Origin: DASXAI01 sp963728985
GTDB taxonomy: Bacteria > Actinomycetota > Acidimicrobiia > Acidimicrobiales > Ilumatobacteraceae
Direction of reading: 5' to 3'
DNA: 64,000 bases
Assembly: GCA_963728985.1 (NCBI GenBank)
Contig: CAVSME010000001.1
Span: 806,001 to 870,000 of the forward strand
The translations under genes and the position numbers were made by a program. The notes beneath the pieces are model-generated. The model did not search any database and had not been told where the DNA came from. It saw only the letters and a program-made list of their open reading frames with translations. This document shows, in pieces, positions 51,606 through 60,253 of this stretch (its first letter is position 1; the number at the start of each line of letters is the position of its first letter).

Positions 51606-53228
51606 TCACTCTCGAACGAGGCCGTCGAGCTGGGCCAGGTGCTGCTCGACGTGACCGAGGTGGAACGCCTCGAGCTGCGCCACGATCGTCATGTCGCCGG
51701 CCGACACGTGGCGTCCGACACGCGACCAGTCAGTGGTCGAGAGCCCAGCCAGGTACGCCCGCAACACATCGAGCGAGCGCCGGCTGGCGGCCAGGTTGTC
51801 GGCCACCGGTCGGGTCCGGCCGGCTTCGATGGCGTCGACGCGTGACGGGTCCGACAGCGATCGGCCGATCGTGGCCGGTGGCCCGTCGCCGGCATCCACG
51901 ACCCGCCGCAGCTCGCCCATCCAGTAGGGGCCGATCTCGGCCAGGTGGGCCCACACCTGGTCGGCGTCCCAGCGCTCGGTCCCGCCATGATCGGGATCGG
52001 TGAGCCCGTCGTGGGCGATGGCGCCGTGGGCGGCGAGCCGCTCGTCGGTGGCGTCGATCCGCTCGACGAGATCCTGGACCGTGCGGGCCTGATCCCCGAC
52101 CGGCAGCAGCCACGCCTCCGCCAACCCGAGCGGGCCGGCCAGTTGCTCGATGGCGTCGAGCACCCGGTCGTCGTCGGCTGGGGTGCCGATGGTGATGCGC
52201 ACGCCCTCGCCCGGGAAGGGTCGGGTCACGAGGCCGGCGCGTTCCAGAGCCATGGTGAGGGGCGCCGCCTGCTCGCCGGCCGGCAACCACACGAAGTTCG
52301 CCTGCGGGTCGGGCACCGACAGGCCGATGCGGCGGCGCAGCTCGGCCGCCATGCGTTCCCGCTCGGTCACCACGTCGGCCACCCGCACGGCCAGCTCGTC
52401 ATCGGCGGCCAGCGACGCCACTGCCGCCGCTTGGCCGATCCCGTTGACGGCGAAGGGCACCAGCACCTGGTCGATGGCGGTCACCACGTCGGGGTGGGCC
52501 ATCACGTAGCCGACCCGCAACGCCGCCAGGCCGTAGGCCTTCGAGAACGTGCGCAGGACGGCGAGGTTGGGCCGCTCGGCCAGGAGGGCGAGGGCGTCAG
52601 GAGCGTGGCGGCCGGTGACGTACTCGTAGTACGCCTCGTCCAGCACGACGAGGCAGTCCGGCGGGACGGCGTCGAGCAGGCGCACCAGGTCGTCGTGACC
52701 GACCACGGTGCCGGTCGGGTTGTTGGGCGACGTCACGAAGACCACCCGGGTGCGCTCGGTCACGGCCGCCGTGATGGCGCGCATGTCGAGCGCCTCGAAC
52801 CGGTTGGGGACGGCCACCTCGGTGGCGCCGACGATCGTGGTGTAGATCGGGTACGCCTCGAAGCTGCGCCAGCCGTAGAGCACCTCGTCGCCCGGATCGG
52901 CGTACGCCAGCAGGATCTGCTGCAGGAGGCCGACGGACCCGCAACCGATGCCTACCTGGTCGGGTTCGAGGCCGAGGCGCTCCGCCAGCACAGTGCGCAG
53001 CTCGGCAGCGCGATGGTCGGCGTAGCGGTTGAGGGCGGCGGCCGCCGACTGGTCGATGGCGGCCAGCACCGACGGCAGCGGCGCGAACGGGTTCTCGTTC
53101 GATGCCAGCTTCACCGCCGAGTCGAGATCGTGGTCGGCCATCGCGACCTCGGCCGAGCGCCCGGGCTTGTACACGGGCAGCGCGGCCAGGGCCGAGCGGG
53201 GTTTGGGCGGTGGGGTTGTCGTCGTCAT
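51606..53228 (-). CDS. HisC-type aminotransferase fused to a DinB-like metal-binding domain
   Basis: 540 residues in one uninterrupted frame. Residues 1-370 are a HisC/aromatic aminotransferase (VKLASNENPFAPLPSVLAAI, SPNNPTGTVVGHDDL, LDEAYYEY, PLP Lys in RTFSKAYGLAALRVGY). Residues of about 380-540 form a DinB/maleylpyruvate-isomerase-like four-helix bundle: an early His in WAHLAEIGPYWMGEL and the closing FHLGHVEQHLAQLD give the expected histidine metal site. A Shine-Dalgarno AGGAG precedes ATG 53228. It lies directly upstream of hmgA. The aminotransferase could make 4-hydroxyphenylpyruvate from tyrosine, and the DinB domain could be a thiol-dependent isomerase for maleylacetoacetate. Both substrate assignments are inference. 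Confidence 0.85.
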   Translation of the reverse strand: MTTTTPPPKPRSALAALPVYKPGRSAEVAMADHDLDSAVKLASNENPFAPLPSVLAAIDQSAAAALNRYADHRAAELRTVLAERLGLEPDQVGIGCGSVGLLQQILLAYADPGDEVLYGWRSFEAYPIYTTIVGATEVAVPNRFEALDMRAITAAVTERTRVVFVTSPNNPTGTVVGHDDLVRLLDAVPPDCLVVLDEAYYEYVTGRHAPDALALLAERPNLAVLRTFSKAYGLAALRVGYVMAHPDVVTAIDQVLVPFAVNGIGQAAAVASLAADDELAVRVADVVTERERMAAELRRRIGLSVPDPQANFVWLPAGEQAAPLTMALERAGLVTRPFPGEGVRITIGTPADDDRVLDAIEQLAGPLGLAEAWLLPVGDQARTVQDLVERIDATDERLAAHGAIAHDGLTDPDHGGTERWDADQVWAHLAEIGPYWMGELRRVVDAGDGPPATIGRSLSDPSRVDAIEAGRTRPVADNLAASRRSLDVLRAYLAGLSTTDWSRVGRHVSAGDMTIVAQLEAFHLGHVEQHLAQLDGLVRE

Positions 53229-53243
53229 GGCGCTCCTGGTGCC

Positions 53244-53249
53244 TATCCT
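53244..53249 (+). promoter_or_regulatory. -10 box TATCCT of the arylsulfotransferase-like gene
   Basis: TATCCT ends seven bases before ATG 53257 and points to that start instead of the ATG at 53227, which would overlap the divergent start codon. Confidence 0.55.
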
Positions 53250-53256
53250 GCCGTGG

Positions 53257-55905
53257 ATGGGAGGGTTTCGGGTTCGTCTCGCTCGCTTCGTCGCGCCCAT
53301 GGTCGCGGTCCTGGTGGCGGCACCGCTGGCCATGGCCCCCAACCAGGCGGGAGCCCAGACCCCCTCGGGCTGCACGCCACCCCCCTCGGTGCCGGCCAGC
53401 GCCGGTGGCCCCATCGGGGGCTTCAACCCGGTCACGCCCGTCCGCCTGCTCGACACGCGCCCGACCGCCAAGGTCGGCGCCGGCTGCGTGGTCTCCGTCG
53501 ACGTCTCGTCGGTCGCGCCTGAGGGTGCCGCCGGGATCGCCCTCAACGTCACCGCCACCGAGGCCGAGGCCCGGGGGTTCATCACCGCCTACCCGTGCGG
53601 CGCCGGGCGCACGCTGACATCGAACGTGAACCCGCGCGTCGGCGACCCCACGCCGAACCTGGTCGTCGTCGCCCTCGACGCTTCTCGCACCGTCTGCCTG
53701 TTCACGTTCGCCCCCACCAACCTCATCGTCGATGCCACGGGCTGGTTCGGCGCCGGTGGCGAGCTGTTCCACGAGCAGCCGCCGCAACGCGTCGTTGACA
53801 CCCGTGTTCAAGTTCTCCCCGAGGTTCTCCCACCCAAGCTGGCCGCCGGGTCGGTGCTCACCATCCCGCTTGCGGGAAGCGCCGTGCCCGCGGCGGCGAA
53901 GTCCGTCGCCGTCAACCTCACCGTCACCGAACCGGACGAGGCCGGCTACGTGACCGCGTACCCGTGCGGCACGGCGCCCCCGCTGAGCTCCCAGGTCAAC
54001 TTCCTGCCGGGCGAGAACCGCGCCAACCAGGCGATGGTCGGCCTCGGCGGCGGGGCTCTGTGTGTGTTCGCCTTCGCCGCCACCCACCTCGTGGTCGACA
54101 TCGCCGGGTGGTTCGGGACGGCCGACGGCGGCGTGCCCCTCCAGCCGATCACCGCCACCCGCCTCATGGACACCCGCACCGGGACCGCGCTCGTCCCCGG
54201 TGAGACCCGAACGATCGATCCGAGCGCCATCACCGGGCTGCCGACAGGCGCCCACGATCTCCTCCTCAACGTCGTCGCCACGCAGGCCGCCGCGCCGGGG
54301 TTCCTCTCGGTGTACCCCTGCAAGGACGGCCGCCCGGCGACGTCGTCGGTCAATTACGCGCCGGGCAACGAGGCCACCAACCTCGTGACCGTGCCCGTCG
54401 ACGGCGACGGTCGCATCTGCATCTACGCCTTCGAGCGCACGCACGTGGTCATCGATCTGCTCGGCACCTTCGGCGCCCCCGGCACGCTGCGCCAGCTCCA
54501 GGTCGGCGGCCTCGCCCTCGATCCCCCGTTCCGGCCGGACATCCACGACTACTCGCTCCACTGCAAGGCGGCGACGAACCCCATCACGTACTCGGCGACG
54601 GCCATGCCCGGCACCGCGCTCACGGTCGGGGGCACGGCGGCCGGCCAGGCGACGTCGGGCTCGCTGGTGCTGGCCCCCGACGACGCGCTCGTCATCACCA
54701 CCACCGGCGCGGAGGAGTACTGGGCCCGGTGCCTGCCCACCGACTTCCCGCTGCTGACGGTCGACAAGTCGGGTGGCGTCGCCCCCGGCTACTACCTCAT
54801 GGAGAACGGGGTAGCCAGCGCCGCCGGCCGCTTCGTGATGATCCTCGACACGAACGGCGTGCCGGTCTGGTACCGGCGCGTGCCGGCCAGCATCGACTTC
54901 AAGCAGCTGCCCGACGGGAACCTGGCGTGGATCAACTTCGTCCGGCCCAACTTCAACCTCGACCTGACGAAGCGATACGAGGAGCACGAGCTCGACGGCA
55001 CGCTGGTGCGCACCATCGGCGCCGGGCCCACGCTGGCGACCGACTACCACGACATGATCCCGCTCACCGACGGCAGCGGTGACGCCATCGTGCTGGCGTA
55101 CTCGCTGCGCACTGTCCCGAGCGGCGACATCCCGAGCGGGTATCCGCCGTGCGGGACGGGCACGGAGGTGATCGATGCCATCCTCCAGCGGGTCGCCGCC
55201 AACGGCTCGGTGGTGTGGACGTGGAACAGCAGGGACCACACCGACCTGAACGAGTCGGTGCCCGTGTGCGACGTGTCGGCCATCAGCGGTTCGACCGCCA
55301 CCAACGCCTACGACCTCCTGCACCTCAACTCCATCGAGGTGGACCCGGCGACCGGCGACCTCCTCCTCGGCGCGCGGTACATGAACGCCGTCCTGCGCGT
55401 CAGCCAGACGACCGGCACCGTGCTGTGGAAGATCGGCGGCTACACGTCCACCAACCACGACGGCGCCATCTACTTCCCGGTGCTCGGCGACCCGCTCGGC
55501 ACGTTCAGCCTCGCCCACGACATCCGCCTCATCGACGGCAACCACCTCACGATGTTCGACAATCGGGCGAACGCGGCCACGGCGGGCAAGATGCGAGCGG
55601 TCGAGTACTCGATCGACGCCGCTGCCCACACGGTCAACTTCGTGTGGCAGCGGCCGATCGACGGGCCCTGCACGAACCCCGCCTGCAAGTCCTTCGGCCT
55701 CGGCAGCGTGCGGCGCCAGCCCGACGGCAACACTGTGATCGCCTGGGGCGGCGAGCCGAACCCGGCGTTCAGCGAGGTGGACCCCGATGGCGTCTCCCTG
55801 CTCGACGTCTCGCTGCCGGGCGGCAGCCTCACCTACCGGGTGGTGAAGGTCCCCGCCACCGCCCTCGACCTCAACGAGCTCCACCAAACGGCCTCGTCCA
55901 CGTAG
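53257..55905 (+). CDS. exported arylsulfotransferase-like protein with three tandem RLLDTR domains
   Basis: 882 residues. A signal peptide (VAPMVAVLVAAPLAMA, cleavage after QAGA) is followed by three repeats of about 120 residues, each beginning with a form of VRLLDTR and containing FITAYPCG, a VN motif and a VD-x-x-GWFG closing strand. Such repeats are common in secreted actinobacterial proteins and probably act in surface or carbohydrate contact. The C-terminal 380 residues are an arylsulfotransferase-type beta-propeller (DTNGVPVWYRRV, DYHDMIPLTDGSGD, TNHDGAIYFP, LAHDIRLIDGNHLTMFDN) with the His expected to carry sulfate. The substrate is unknown. It is divergent from the aminotransferase fusion gene. 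Confidence 0.87.
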   Translation: MGGFRVRLARFVAPMVAVLVAAPLAMAPNQAGAQTPSGCTPPPSVPASAGGPIGGFNPVTPVRLLDTRPTAKVGAGCVVSVDVSSVAPEGAAGIALNVTATEAEARGFITAYPCGAGRTLTSNVNPRVGDPTPNLVVVALDASRTVCLFTFAPTNLIVDATGWFGAGGELFHEQPPQRVVDTRVQVLPEVLPPKLAAGSVLTIPLAGSAVPAAAKSVAVNLTVTEPDEAGYVTAYPCGTAPPLSSQVNFLPGENRANQAMVGLGGGALCVFAFAATHLVVDIAGWFGTADGGVPLQPITATRLMDTRTGTALVPGETRTIDPSAITGLPTGAHDLLLNVVATQAAAPGFLSVYPCKDGRPATSSVNYAPGNEATNLVTVPVDGDGRICIYAFERTHVVIDLLGTFGAPGTLRQLQVGGLALDPPFRPDIHDYSLHCKAATNPITYSATAMPGTALTVGGTAAGQATSGSLVLAPDDALVITTTGAEEYWARCLPTDFPLLTVDKSGGVAPGYYLMENGVASAAGRFVMILDTNGVPVWYRRVPASIDFKQLPDGNLAWINFVRPNFNLDLTKRYEEHELDGTLVRTIGAGPTLATDYHDMIPLTDGSGDAIVLAYSLRTVPSGDIPSGYPPCGTGTEVIDAILQRVAANGSVVWTWNSRDHTDLNESVPVCDVSAISGSTATNAYDLLHLNSIEVDPATGDLLLGARYMNAVLRVSQTTGTVLWKIGGYTSTNHDGAIYFPVLGDPLGTFSLAHDIRLIDGNHLTMFDNRANAATAGKMRAVEYSIDAAAHTVNFVWQRPIDGPCTNPACKSFGLGSVRRQPDGNTVIAWGGEPNPAFSEVDPDGVSLLDVSLPGGSLTYRVVKVPATALDLNELHQTASST

Positions 55906-55920
55906 TGGGAGCGCGGCCGC

Positions 55921-57054
55921 CTAGAGGTTGCCGCGGCGGGCTTGATCGCGCTCGATGGCTTCGAAGAGGGCCTTGAAGTTGCCCTCGCCGAAGCCGGTCG
56001 CCCCGTGGCGCTCGATGATCTCGAAGAACACCGTGGGCCGATCCGTGACCGTCTCGGTGAAGATCTGGAGCAGGAAGCCGTCCTGATCGCGGTCGACGAG
56101 GATGTTGTGGCGCTGCAGGTCGTCCCAGGGCAGGTCCACACCGTCCAGCCGTTGCCTGGCCTCGTCGTAGTAGTCGTCGGGCACCCGCATGAACCGCACG
56201 CCCCGCTGGCGCAAGGCGGCCACGGTGGCCACGATGTCATCGGTGCGCAGGGCGATGTGCTGCACGCCCGGCCCGTCGTAGGTCTCGAGGTACTCCTGGA
56301 TCTGGCTCTTCTTGCGACCGTCAGCGGGCTCGTTCAGCGGCATGAAGATGCGGGTGCCGTCCCACACGACGGTCGACATCAGCGCGGAGTACTCCGTGGC
56401 GATCTGGCTGTCGTCGAAGTGGACGAGCTGCCGGAAGCCGATGACGTCCTGGTAGAAGCGGACCCAGTCACCGAGCTTGCCCTTCTCGACGTTGCCCACC
56501 ACGTGGTCGACGCGGGTCAGGCCCACCGCAGCACCGGCCGGCTCGGGTGGCAGGTTCTCGGTGCCGTAGCCCGGCTCGAGCAGCCGGCTGTGGTAGCGGC
56601 GGCGGGACACGAACGTGTGGCACGTCTCGCCGTAGGTCTTGATCTGGGCCAGCTCCAACGTGCCTTCGTCGTCGGTCTCGGTCCACGGTGCCCGCGCCGG
56701 CTCGGCGCCACGGGCGATGGCGGCGGTGAAGGCGGCGCCGGCGTCGTCCACCAGCCACGCCAGGTCATGCACACCATCACCGTGGGCCCGCACGTGGGCG
56801 GCGATCGGGGACTCGGCCGTCAGCGCGCCGGACACGACCAGGCGGATGTCGCCTTGCTCGAGGACGTAGCTGGCCTTGTCCCGCACACCGGTCTCGGGCC
56901 CGGCGTAGGCGGTGCACCGGAAGCCGAAGCCGGCCATGAGGAACCCGGCGAAGGCCCGGGCGTTGCCGACCCAGAATTCGATGCAGTCCCAGCCGAGGAG
57001 GCGGGCGGCGGGCGAGGTTTCGAGCGGAGTGGTCGTGGTCGACATGCCTCCCAT
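55921..57054 (-). CDS. hppD: 4-hydroxyphenylpyruvate dioxygenase
   Basis: 377 residues. HPPD converts 4-hydroxyphenylpyruvate to homogentisate. Iron ligands are visible as His in LTRVDHVVGNVEKG, His in GPGVQHIALRTDDI and Glu in TVFFEIIERHGATGFGEGN. DWVRFYQDVIGF and GFLLQIFTETV are also conserved. A start at ATG 57045 (MSTTTT) is equally possible. The gene is divergent from an AsnC/Lrp regulator, with a nested palindrome between. It works with hmgA and the aminotransferase fusion in tyrosine breakdown. Confidence 0.94.
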   Translation of the reverse strand: MGGMSTTTTPLETSPAARLLGWDCIEFWVGNARAFAGFLMAGFGFRCTAYAGPETGVRDKASYVLEQGDIRLVVSGALTAESPIAAHVRAHGDGVHDLAWLVDDAGAAFTAAIARGAEPARAPWTETDDEGTLELAQIKTYGETCHTFVSRRRYHSRLLEPGYGTENLPPEPAGAAVGLTRVDHVVGNVEKGKLGDWVRFYQDVIGFRQLVHFDDSQIATEYSALMSTVVWDGTRIFMPLNEPADGRKKSQIQEYLETYDGPGVQHIALRTDDIVATVAALRQRGVRFMRVPDDYYDEARQRLDGVDLPWDDLQRHNILVDRDQDGFLLQIFTETVTDRPTVFFEIIERHGATGFGEGNFKALFEAIERDQARRGNL

Positions 57055-57073
57055 CGGACGACCAGCGGCCCAC

Positions 57074-57115
57074 GGTGGTCAATCGACCGTCGCGAGCCTG
57101 CACAGGCTGACCACC
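57074..57115. promoter_or_regulatory. nested inverted repeat between hppD and the Lrp-type gene
   Basis: AGCCTG-CA-CAGGCT (57095-57108) is a perfect palindrome. GGTGGTCA (57074-57081) and TGACCACC (57108-57115) form an outer inverted pair. The position suits an operator for the adjacent AsnC/Lrp-type regulator acting on hppD and on itself. Confidence 0.55.
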
Positions 57116-57146
57116 GACTCCCCTTATGGGTAGGCAGAATGACCAG

Positions 57147-57671
57147 ATGGAGCTCGACGCCGTGGACCGCCGCCTCATCGCCGAGCTGGCCGCGGCGCCC
57201 CGTCTCGGCGTGCTCGAACTGTCTCGCCGCCTGCGCGTGGCCCGGGGCACCGTCCAGGCCCGCCTCGACAAGCTCCAGGCCGGCGGCGTGATCACCGGGT
57301 TCGGGCCCGACATCGACCTCGTCGCCCTCGGCTACACGGTCCTCGCCTTCACCACCATCGAGATCGCCCAGGGCAAGCTGCCCGGGATCCTCGCCCACCT
57401 CGACGCCATCCCGGAGGTGATCGAGGCGCAATCGACCACGGGCCAAGGGGATCTGCACCTGCGGGTCGTCGCCCGCACCAACGAGCACCTCTCCCACGTG
57501 CTGAACCGCATCCTCGAGGCGCCGGGCATCACCCGCACCACCACGGCGCTCGCGCTGGCCACCCAGATCCCGTACCGCGTGCTGCCTCTCGTGGAGGCGG
57601 CGGGCACGGGCGGCGGCACGCCTCTCGGCACCGGTGAGCCGGGGCGGGTGGCCGGCACTACCGGCTCGTAA
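57147..57671 (+). CDS. AsnC/Lrp family transcriptional regulator
   Basis: 174 residues from ATG 57147 (ATG 57126 also possible). An N-terminal HTH (ELDAVDRRLIAELAAAPRLG, VLELSRRLRVARGTVQARL) is followed by the RAM ligand-binding domain (TTIEIAQGKLPGILAHL, STTGQGDLHLRVVARTNEHL). The last 40 residues are a Gly/Thr-rich tail not usual for the family. Divergence from hppD, with a palindrome between, suggests control of tyrosine catabolism by an aromatic amino acid or derivative. The ligand is inferred. Confidence 0.9.
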   Translation: MELDAVDRRLIAELAAAPRLGVLELSRRLRVARGTVQARLDKLQAGGVITGFGPDIDLVALGYTVLAFTTIEIAQGKLPGILAHLDAIPEVIEAQSTTGQGDLHLRVVARTNEHLSHVLNRILEAPGITRTTTALALATQIPYRVLPLVEAAGTGGGTPLGTGEPGRVAGTTGS

Positions 57672-57701
57672 CGCCACGGGCACCACCGGGGACGGTGCTG
57701 T

Positions 57702-58070
57702 GTGCTCCGCCCCCGGCGCCTGCGCGCCCTGCTCGACCGCCACGGCGGCTTCACCCTCGAACCCCGTTCGGGGGCGGCGATGGATCACGGCGTCTCGGTG
57801 TGCACCGAGCCCCACCTGTCGCTGCACCTGCCGTCCTGGCACACGGCCACGGTGACCGACTGGCTGGCCCGCCGAACCGAGGCGTACCTCCGGCCGGGCT
57901 GCTACGTCGGTGGCTGGTCCGATCCCGCGGTGGACGACGTGTGGCTCGACGTCGTGCGGCTCCTGCCGGTGACGTGGATGCACGCGGCGCTGCGGGCCGC
58001 CGACCAGCACGGCCAACGGGGCGTGTTCGACCTCGGCCGCCGCCAGCTCATCCTGGTACCGGCGTCATGA
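57702..58070 (+). CDS. unknown protein preceding the molybdoenzyme gene
   Basis: 122 residues from GTG 57702, soluble, with no signal peptide. Features are LRALLDRHGGFTLEPRSG near the start, a Trp-rich middle (LPSWHTATVTDWLARRTEAY, YVGGWSDPAVDDVWLDVVR) and RAADQHGQRGVFDLGRRQL at the end, which has the look of a small alpha/beta fold. No family was recognised. Its TGA overlaps the ATG of the membrane molybdoenzyme gene (ATGA), so translation is coupled and a role with that enzyme is likely. Confidence 0.72.
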   Translation: MLRPRRLRALLDRHGGFTLEPRSGAAMDHGVSVCTEPHLSLHLPSWHTATVTDWLARRTEAYLRPGCYVGGWSDPAVDDVWLDVVRLLPVTWMHAALRAADQHGQRGVFDLGRRQLILVPAS

Positions 58071-59194
58071 CCCCCATCACCGAGTGGCGCGACCGCGCCC
58101 TCGCCGACCCCCGCCGCGGCGACCGCACGGCCGCGCTCCTCGGGATCGCCCTCGGCAGCTGCTTCCTGGTGTGCTTCCTCACCGGGCTCCTGTCGCACCT
58201 GATCCAGCACCCGCCGTCCTGGTTCGAGTGGCCCGCTCGCCCGGCCGGCCTGTACCGGGTCACCCAAGGCGTGCACGTCGCGACCGGCATCGCCGCCATC
58301 CCGCTGCTGTTCGCCAAGCTCTGGACCGTCTACCCCCGGCTGTTCCAGACGCCGGCGGTGCGCGATGTGGCCCACGCGCTCGAGCGCCTGTCGCTGGTGC
58401 CCCTCATCGGCGGCGCGCTGTTCATGCTCGTGACCGGCGTGGCCAACATCGACCTCTGGTACCCGTGGCCGTTCTTCTTCCCGGCCGGCCACTACTGGAT
58501 GGCATGGGTGACGATCGGCGCGCTCGTCGTCCACATCGGCGCCAAGATCACGGTGACCCGCGGCGCTCTGACCCGGCGAGCGGCACCGGCACCCGTCAAC
58601 CACGACCGCCGGCGCTTCCTCACCTTCGCCCTCGCGTCATCAGCGCTGCTGACCGTGGCCACCATTGGCCAGACCGTCGCCCCGTTGCGTCGCCTGGCCC
58701 TGCTGGCGCCCCGCCGGCCCGACCACGGCACCCAGGGCTTCCCGGTGAACAAGTCGGCCGCCGAGGCCGGCGTCACGGCCGCCGGCACCGATCCGTCGTA
58801 CCGGCTCGTCGTCGAGCGCGACGGCACCGAGCTGGCTCGCCTCACCGTGGCCGACCTGCGGGCCCTGCCCCAGCGCCAGGCCACGCTGCCGATCAGCTGC
58901 GTCGAGGGTTGGAGCGCGTCGCGACGCTGGACCGGCGTGGCCGTGCGGGACCTGCTCGTAGCCGCCGGCGTGCCCGAGCCGGCGGAGGTGGAAGTCGTCT
59001 CGCTCGAAGCTCCCGGTCTCTACAGCCAGTCGGTCGTGAACCGCGATCAGGCCGCCGATCGCGACACCCTGCTGGCGCTCGATGTCGAGGGCGAGCCGCT
59101 CGCCCCCGACCACGGCGCGCCGCTGCGCCTCATCGGCCCCAACCGCCCGGGCGTGCTGCAGACGAAGTGGGTCACGCGGGTGGTCGTGCGATGA
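58067..59194 (+). CDS. membrane-anchored molybdopterin oxidoreductase, sulfite-oxidase fold
   Basis: 375 residues. The N-terminal 180 residues hold about five membrane segments with histidines (GVHVATGIAAIPLLFAKLW, GHYWMAWVTIGALVVHIGAK) that resemble a cytochrome b561-like heme part. The C-terminal 170 residues are a SUOX/YedY-type molybdopterin domain, with the Mo-ligand Cys in LPISCVEGWSASRRWTGVAV and GAPLRLIGPNRPG in the cofactor pocket. This arrangement recalls YedY-YedZ fused in one chain. It is coupled to genes on both sides by ATGA overlaps. The substrate is unknown. Confidence 0.88.
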   Translation: MTPITEWRDRALADPRRGDRTAALLGIALGSCFLVCFLTGLLSHLIQHPPSWFEWPARPAGLYRVTQGVHVATGIAAIPLLFAKLWTVYPRLFQTPAVRDVAHALERLSLVPLIGGALFMLVTGVANIDLWYPWPFFFPAGHYWMAWVTIGALVVHIGAKITVTRGALTRRAAPAPVNHDRRRFLTFALASSALLTVATIGQTVAPLRRLALLAPRRPDHGTQGFPVNKSAAEAGVTAAGTDPSYRLVVERDGTELARLTVADLRALPQRQATLPISCVEGWSASRRWTGVAVRDLLVAAGVPEPAEVEVVSLEAPGLYSQSVVNRDQAADRDTLLALDVEGEPLAPDHGAPLRLIGPNRPGVLQTKWVTRVVVR

Positions 59195-59628
59195 ACGAGC
59201 AACGCAGCCGCTGGTTCTGGCCGGCGCTCGTGATCGGGTGGGGGCTGATGGCCGTCGGGATCGCCGGCATGTTCAGCCAGCGCGATCGAACCAAGCCGTT
59301 CGAGCTGGCGCGCTACGTCGTCGGCTTCCTGCTCGTCCACGACCTCGTCGTGGCGCCCGTCGTCATCGGCATCGGATGGCTGGTATCCCGGTACCTACCG
59401 CCGCCGACCCGCGGGCCGCTGCGCGCCGCCCTCGCCCTGTCGGCACTCGTCATCGCCTTCTCCTGGCCGCTGCTGCGCCGCTACGGCGAGCACGCCACGA
59501 ACGACTCCGCCCTGCCCCTCGACTACCGGCGCACCGTGCCGGTGGTGCTGGCCGTGGTGTGGCTGGCGGCCCTCGGCGTGCTGGCCGTGCGCGTCGTCAC
59601 CGAGCGACGACGGCGAGCTGGCGGCTGA
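59191..59628 (+). CDS. membrane protein downstream of the molybdoenzyme
   Basis: 145 residues with four hydrophobic segments (FWPALVIGWGLMAVGIAGMF, VVGFLLVHDLVVAPVVIGIG, ALALSALVIAFSWPLL, VVLAVVWLAALGVLAV). No cofactor motif is clear, though LLVHDLVVAP has a membrane His. No family was recognised. The ATG overlaps the molybdoenzyme stop (ATGA), so it is probably part of the same complex or pathway. The 3' end overlaps the convergent DUF2064 gene by 32 bases. Confidence 0.75.
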   Translation: MNEQRSRWFWPALVIGWGLMAVGIAGMFSQRDRTKPFELARYVVGFLLVHDLVVAPVVIGIGWLVSRYLPPPTRGPLRAALALSALVIAFSWPLLRRYGEHATNDSALPLDYRRTVPVVLAVVWLAALGVLAVRVVTERRRRAGG

Positions 59629-60253
59629 TCCGGCCCACGGTCGACGCGAACCCGCTGCCCGGCACCGCGCCGGCGACTGCCAGGGCGTCACCCCACGTGT
59701 CGACGTCACGCAGCTCCGCCAGCAGTTCCACCCGCAGCCCGAGGTCGCACAGGCGGCGGTGCTGCTCGACGCCCGTCGACGCCGTGCTCATCGGCACCCC
59801 GACGAACCCGTCGGGGGTCGGGCGCCGCAACCCGATGGCCCAGTACCCGCCATCGGCGGCCAGCCCGAGCACGGCATCGGCGCCATCGGCGAGGCGCTGG
59901 GCGGCGTCGGTCAGCATCGGCACGGTGACCTGGGGCGTGTCCATGCCGATGAGCAGCGCCGGTGCGGCATCCGCAGTGGCGAAGGCGTCGCTCATCGCGG
60001 CGTCGAGGCGCTCGTCGAGGCCGTCGCCGCGCTGGGGCATCACGGCGAACCCGGGCGCCAGCCACCGGCCGGGCCGGCCATCGAGGGCGAGGAGCCGCCG
60101 GCGGGCCGGTGTGGCCTGCACGGTGGCGAGGGTGTCGGTCAGCGCCGCGGTGGCCAGCGCCGCCGCCTGCTCGGGCGTGCACGGCGGCGTGCAGCGGGTC
60201 TTCGTGCGGCCGGGCGCGGGAGCCTTGGCCATCACCACGAGATCGACCGTCAC
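59597..60253 (-). CDS. DUF2064/TIGR04282 family glycosyltransferase-like protein
   Basis: 218 residues of the GT-A-like DUF2064 family, a relative of nucleotidyl- and glycosyl-transferases; some members are annotated in arsenosugar synthesis. Motifs are VMAKAPAPGRTKTRCTPPC at the start, LLIGMDTPQVT, VLGLAADGGYWAIGL and a C-terminal DVDTWGD. Start is GTG 60253, overlapping the GT2 stop by four bases. The two enzymes are probably consecutive steps. Substrate unknown. Confidence 0.87.
   Translation of the reverse strand: MTVDLVVMAKAPAPGRTKTRCTPPCTPEQAAALATAALTDTLATVQATPARRRLLALDGRPGRWLAPGFAVMPQRGDGLDERLDAAMSDAFATADAAPALLIGMDTPQVTVPMLTDAAQRLADGADAVLGLAADGGYWAIGLRRPTPDGFVGVPMSTASTGVEQHRRLCDLGLRVELLAELRDVDTWGDALAVAGAVPGSGFASTVGRISRQLAVVAR

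Noticed and set aside
57126..57146. ATG 57126 as the start of the Lrp-type regulator.
   Set aside because: ATG 57147 gives the usual family N-terminus (ELDAVDRRL); the upstream seven codons add nothing recognisable. It remains possible.
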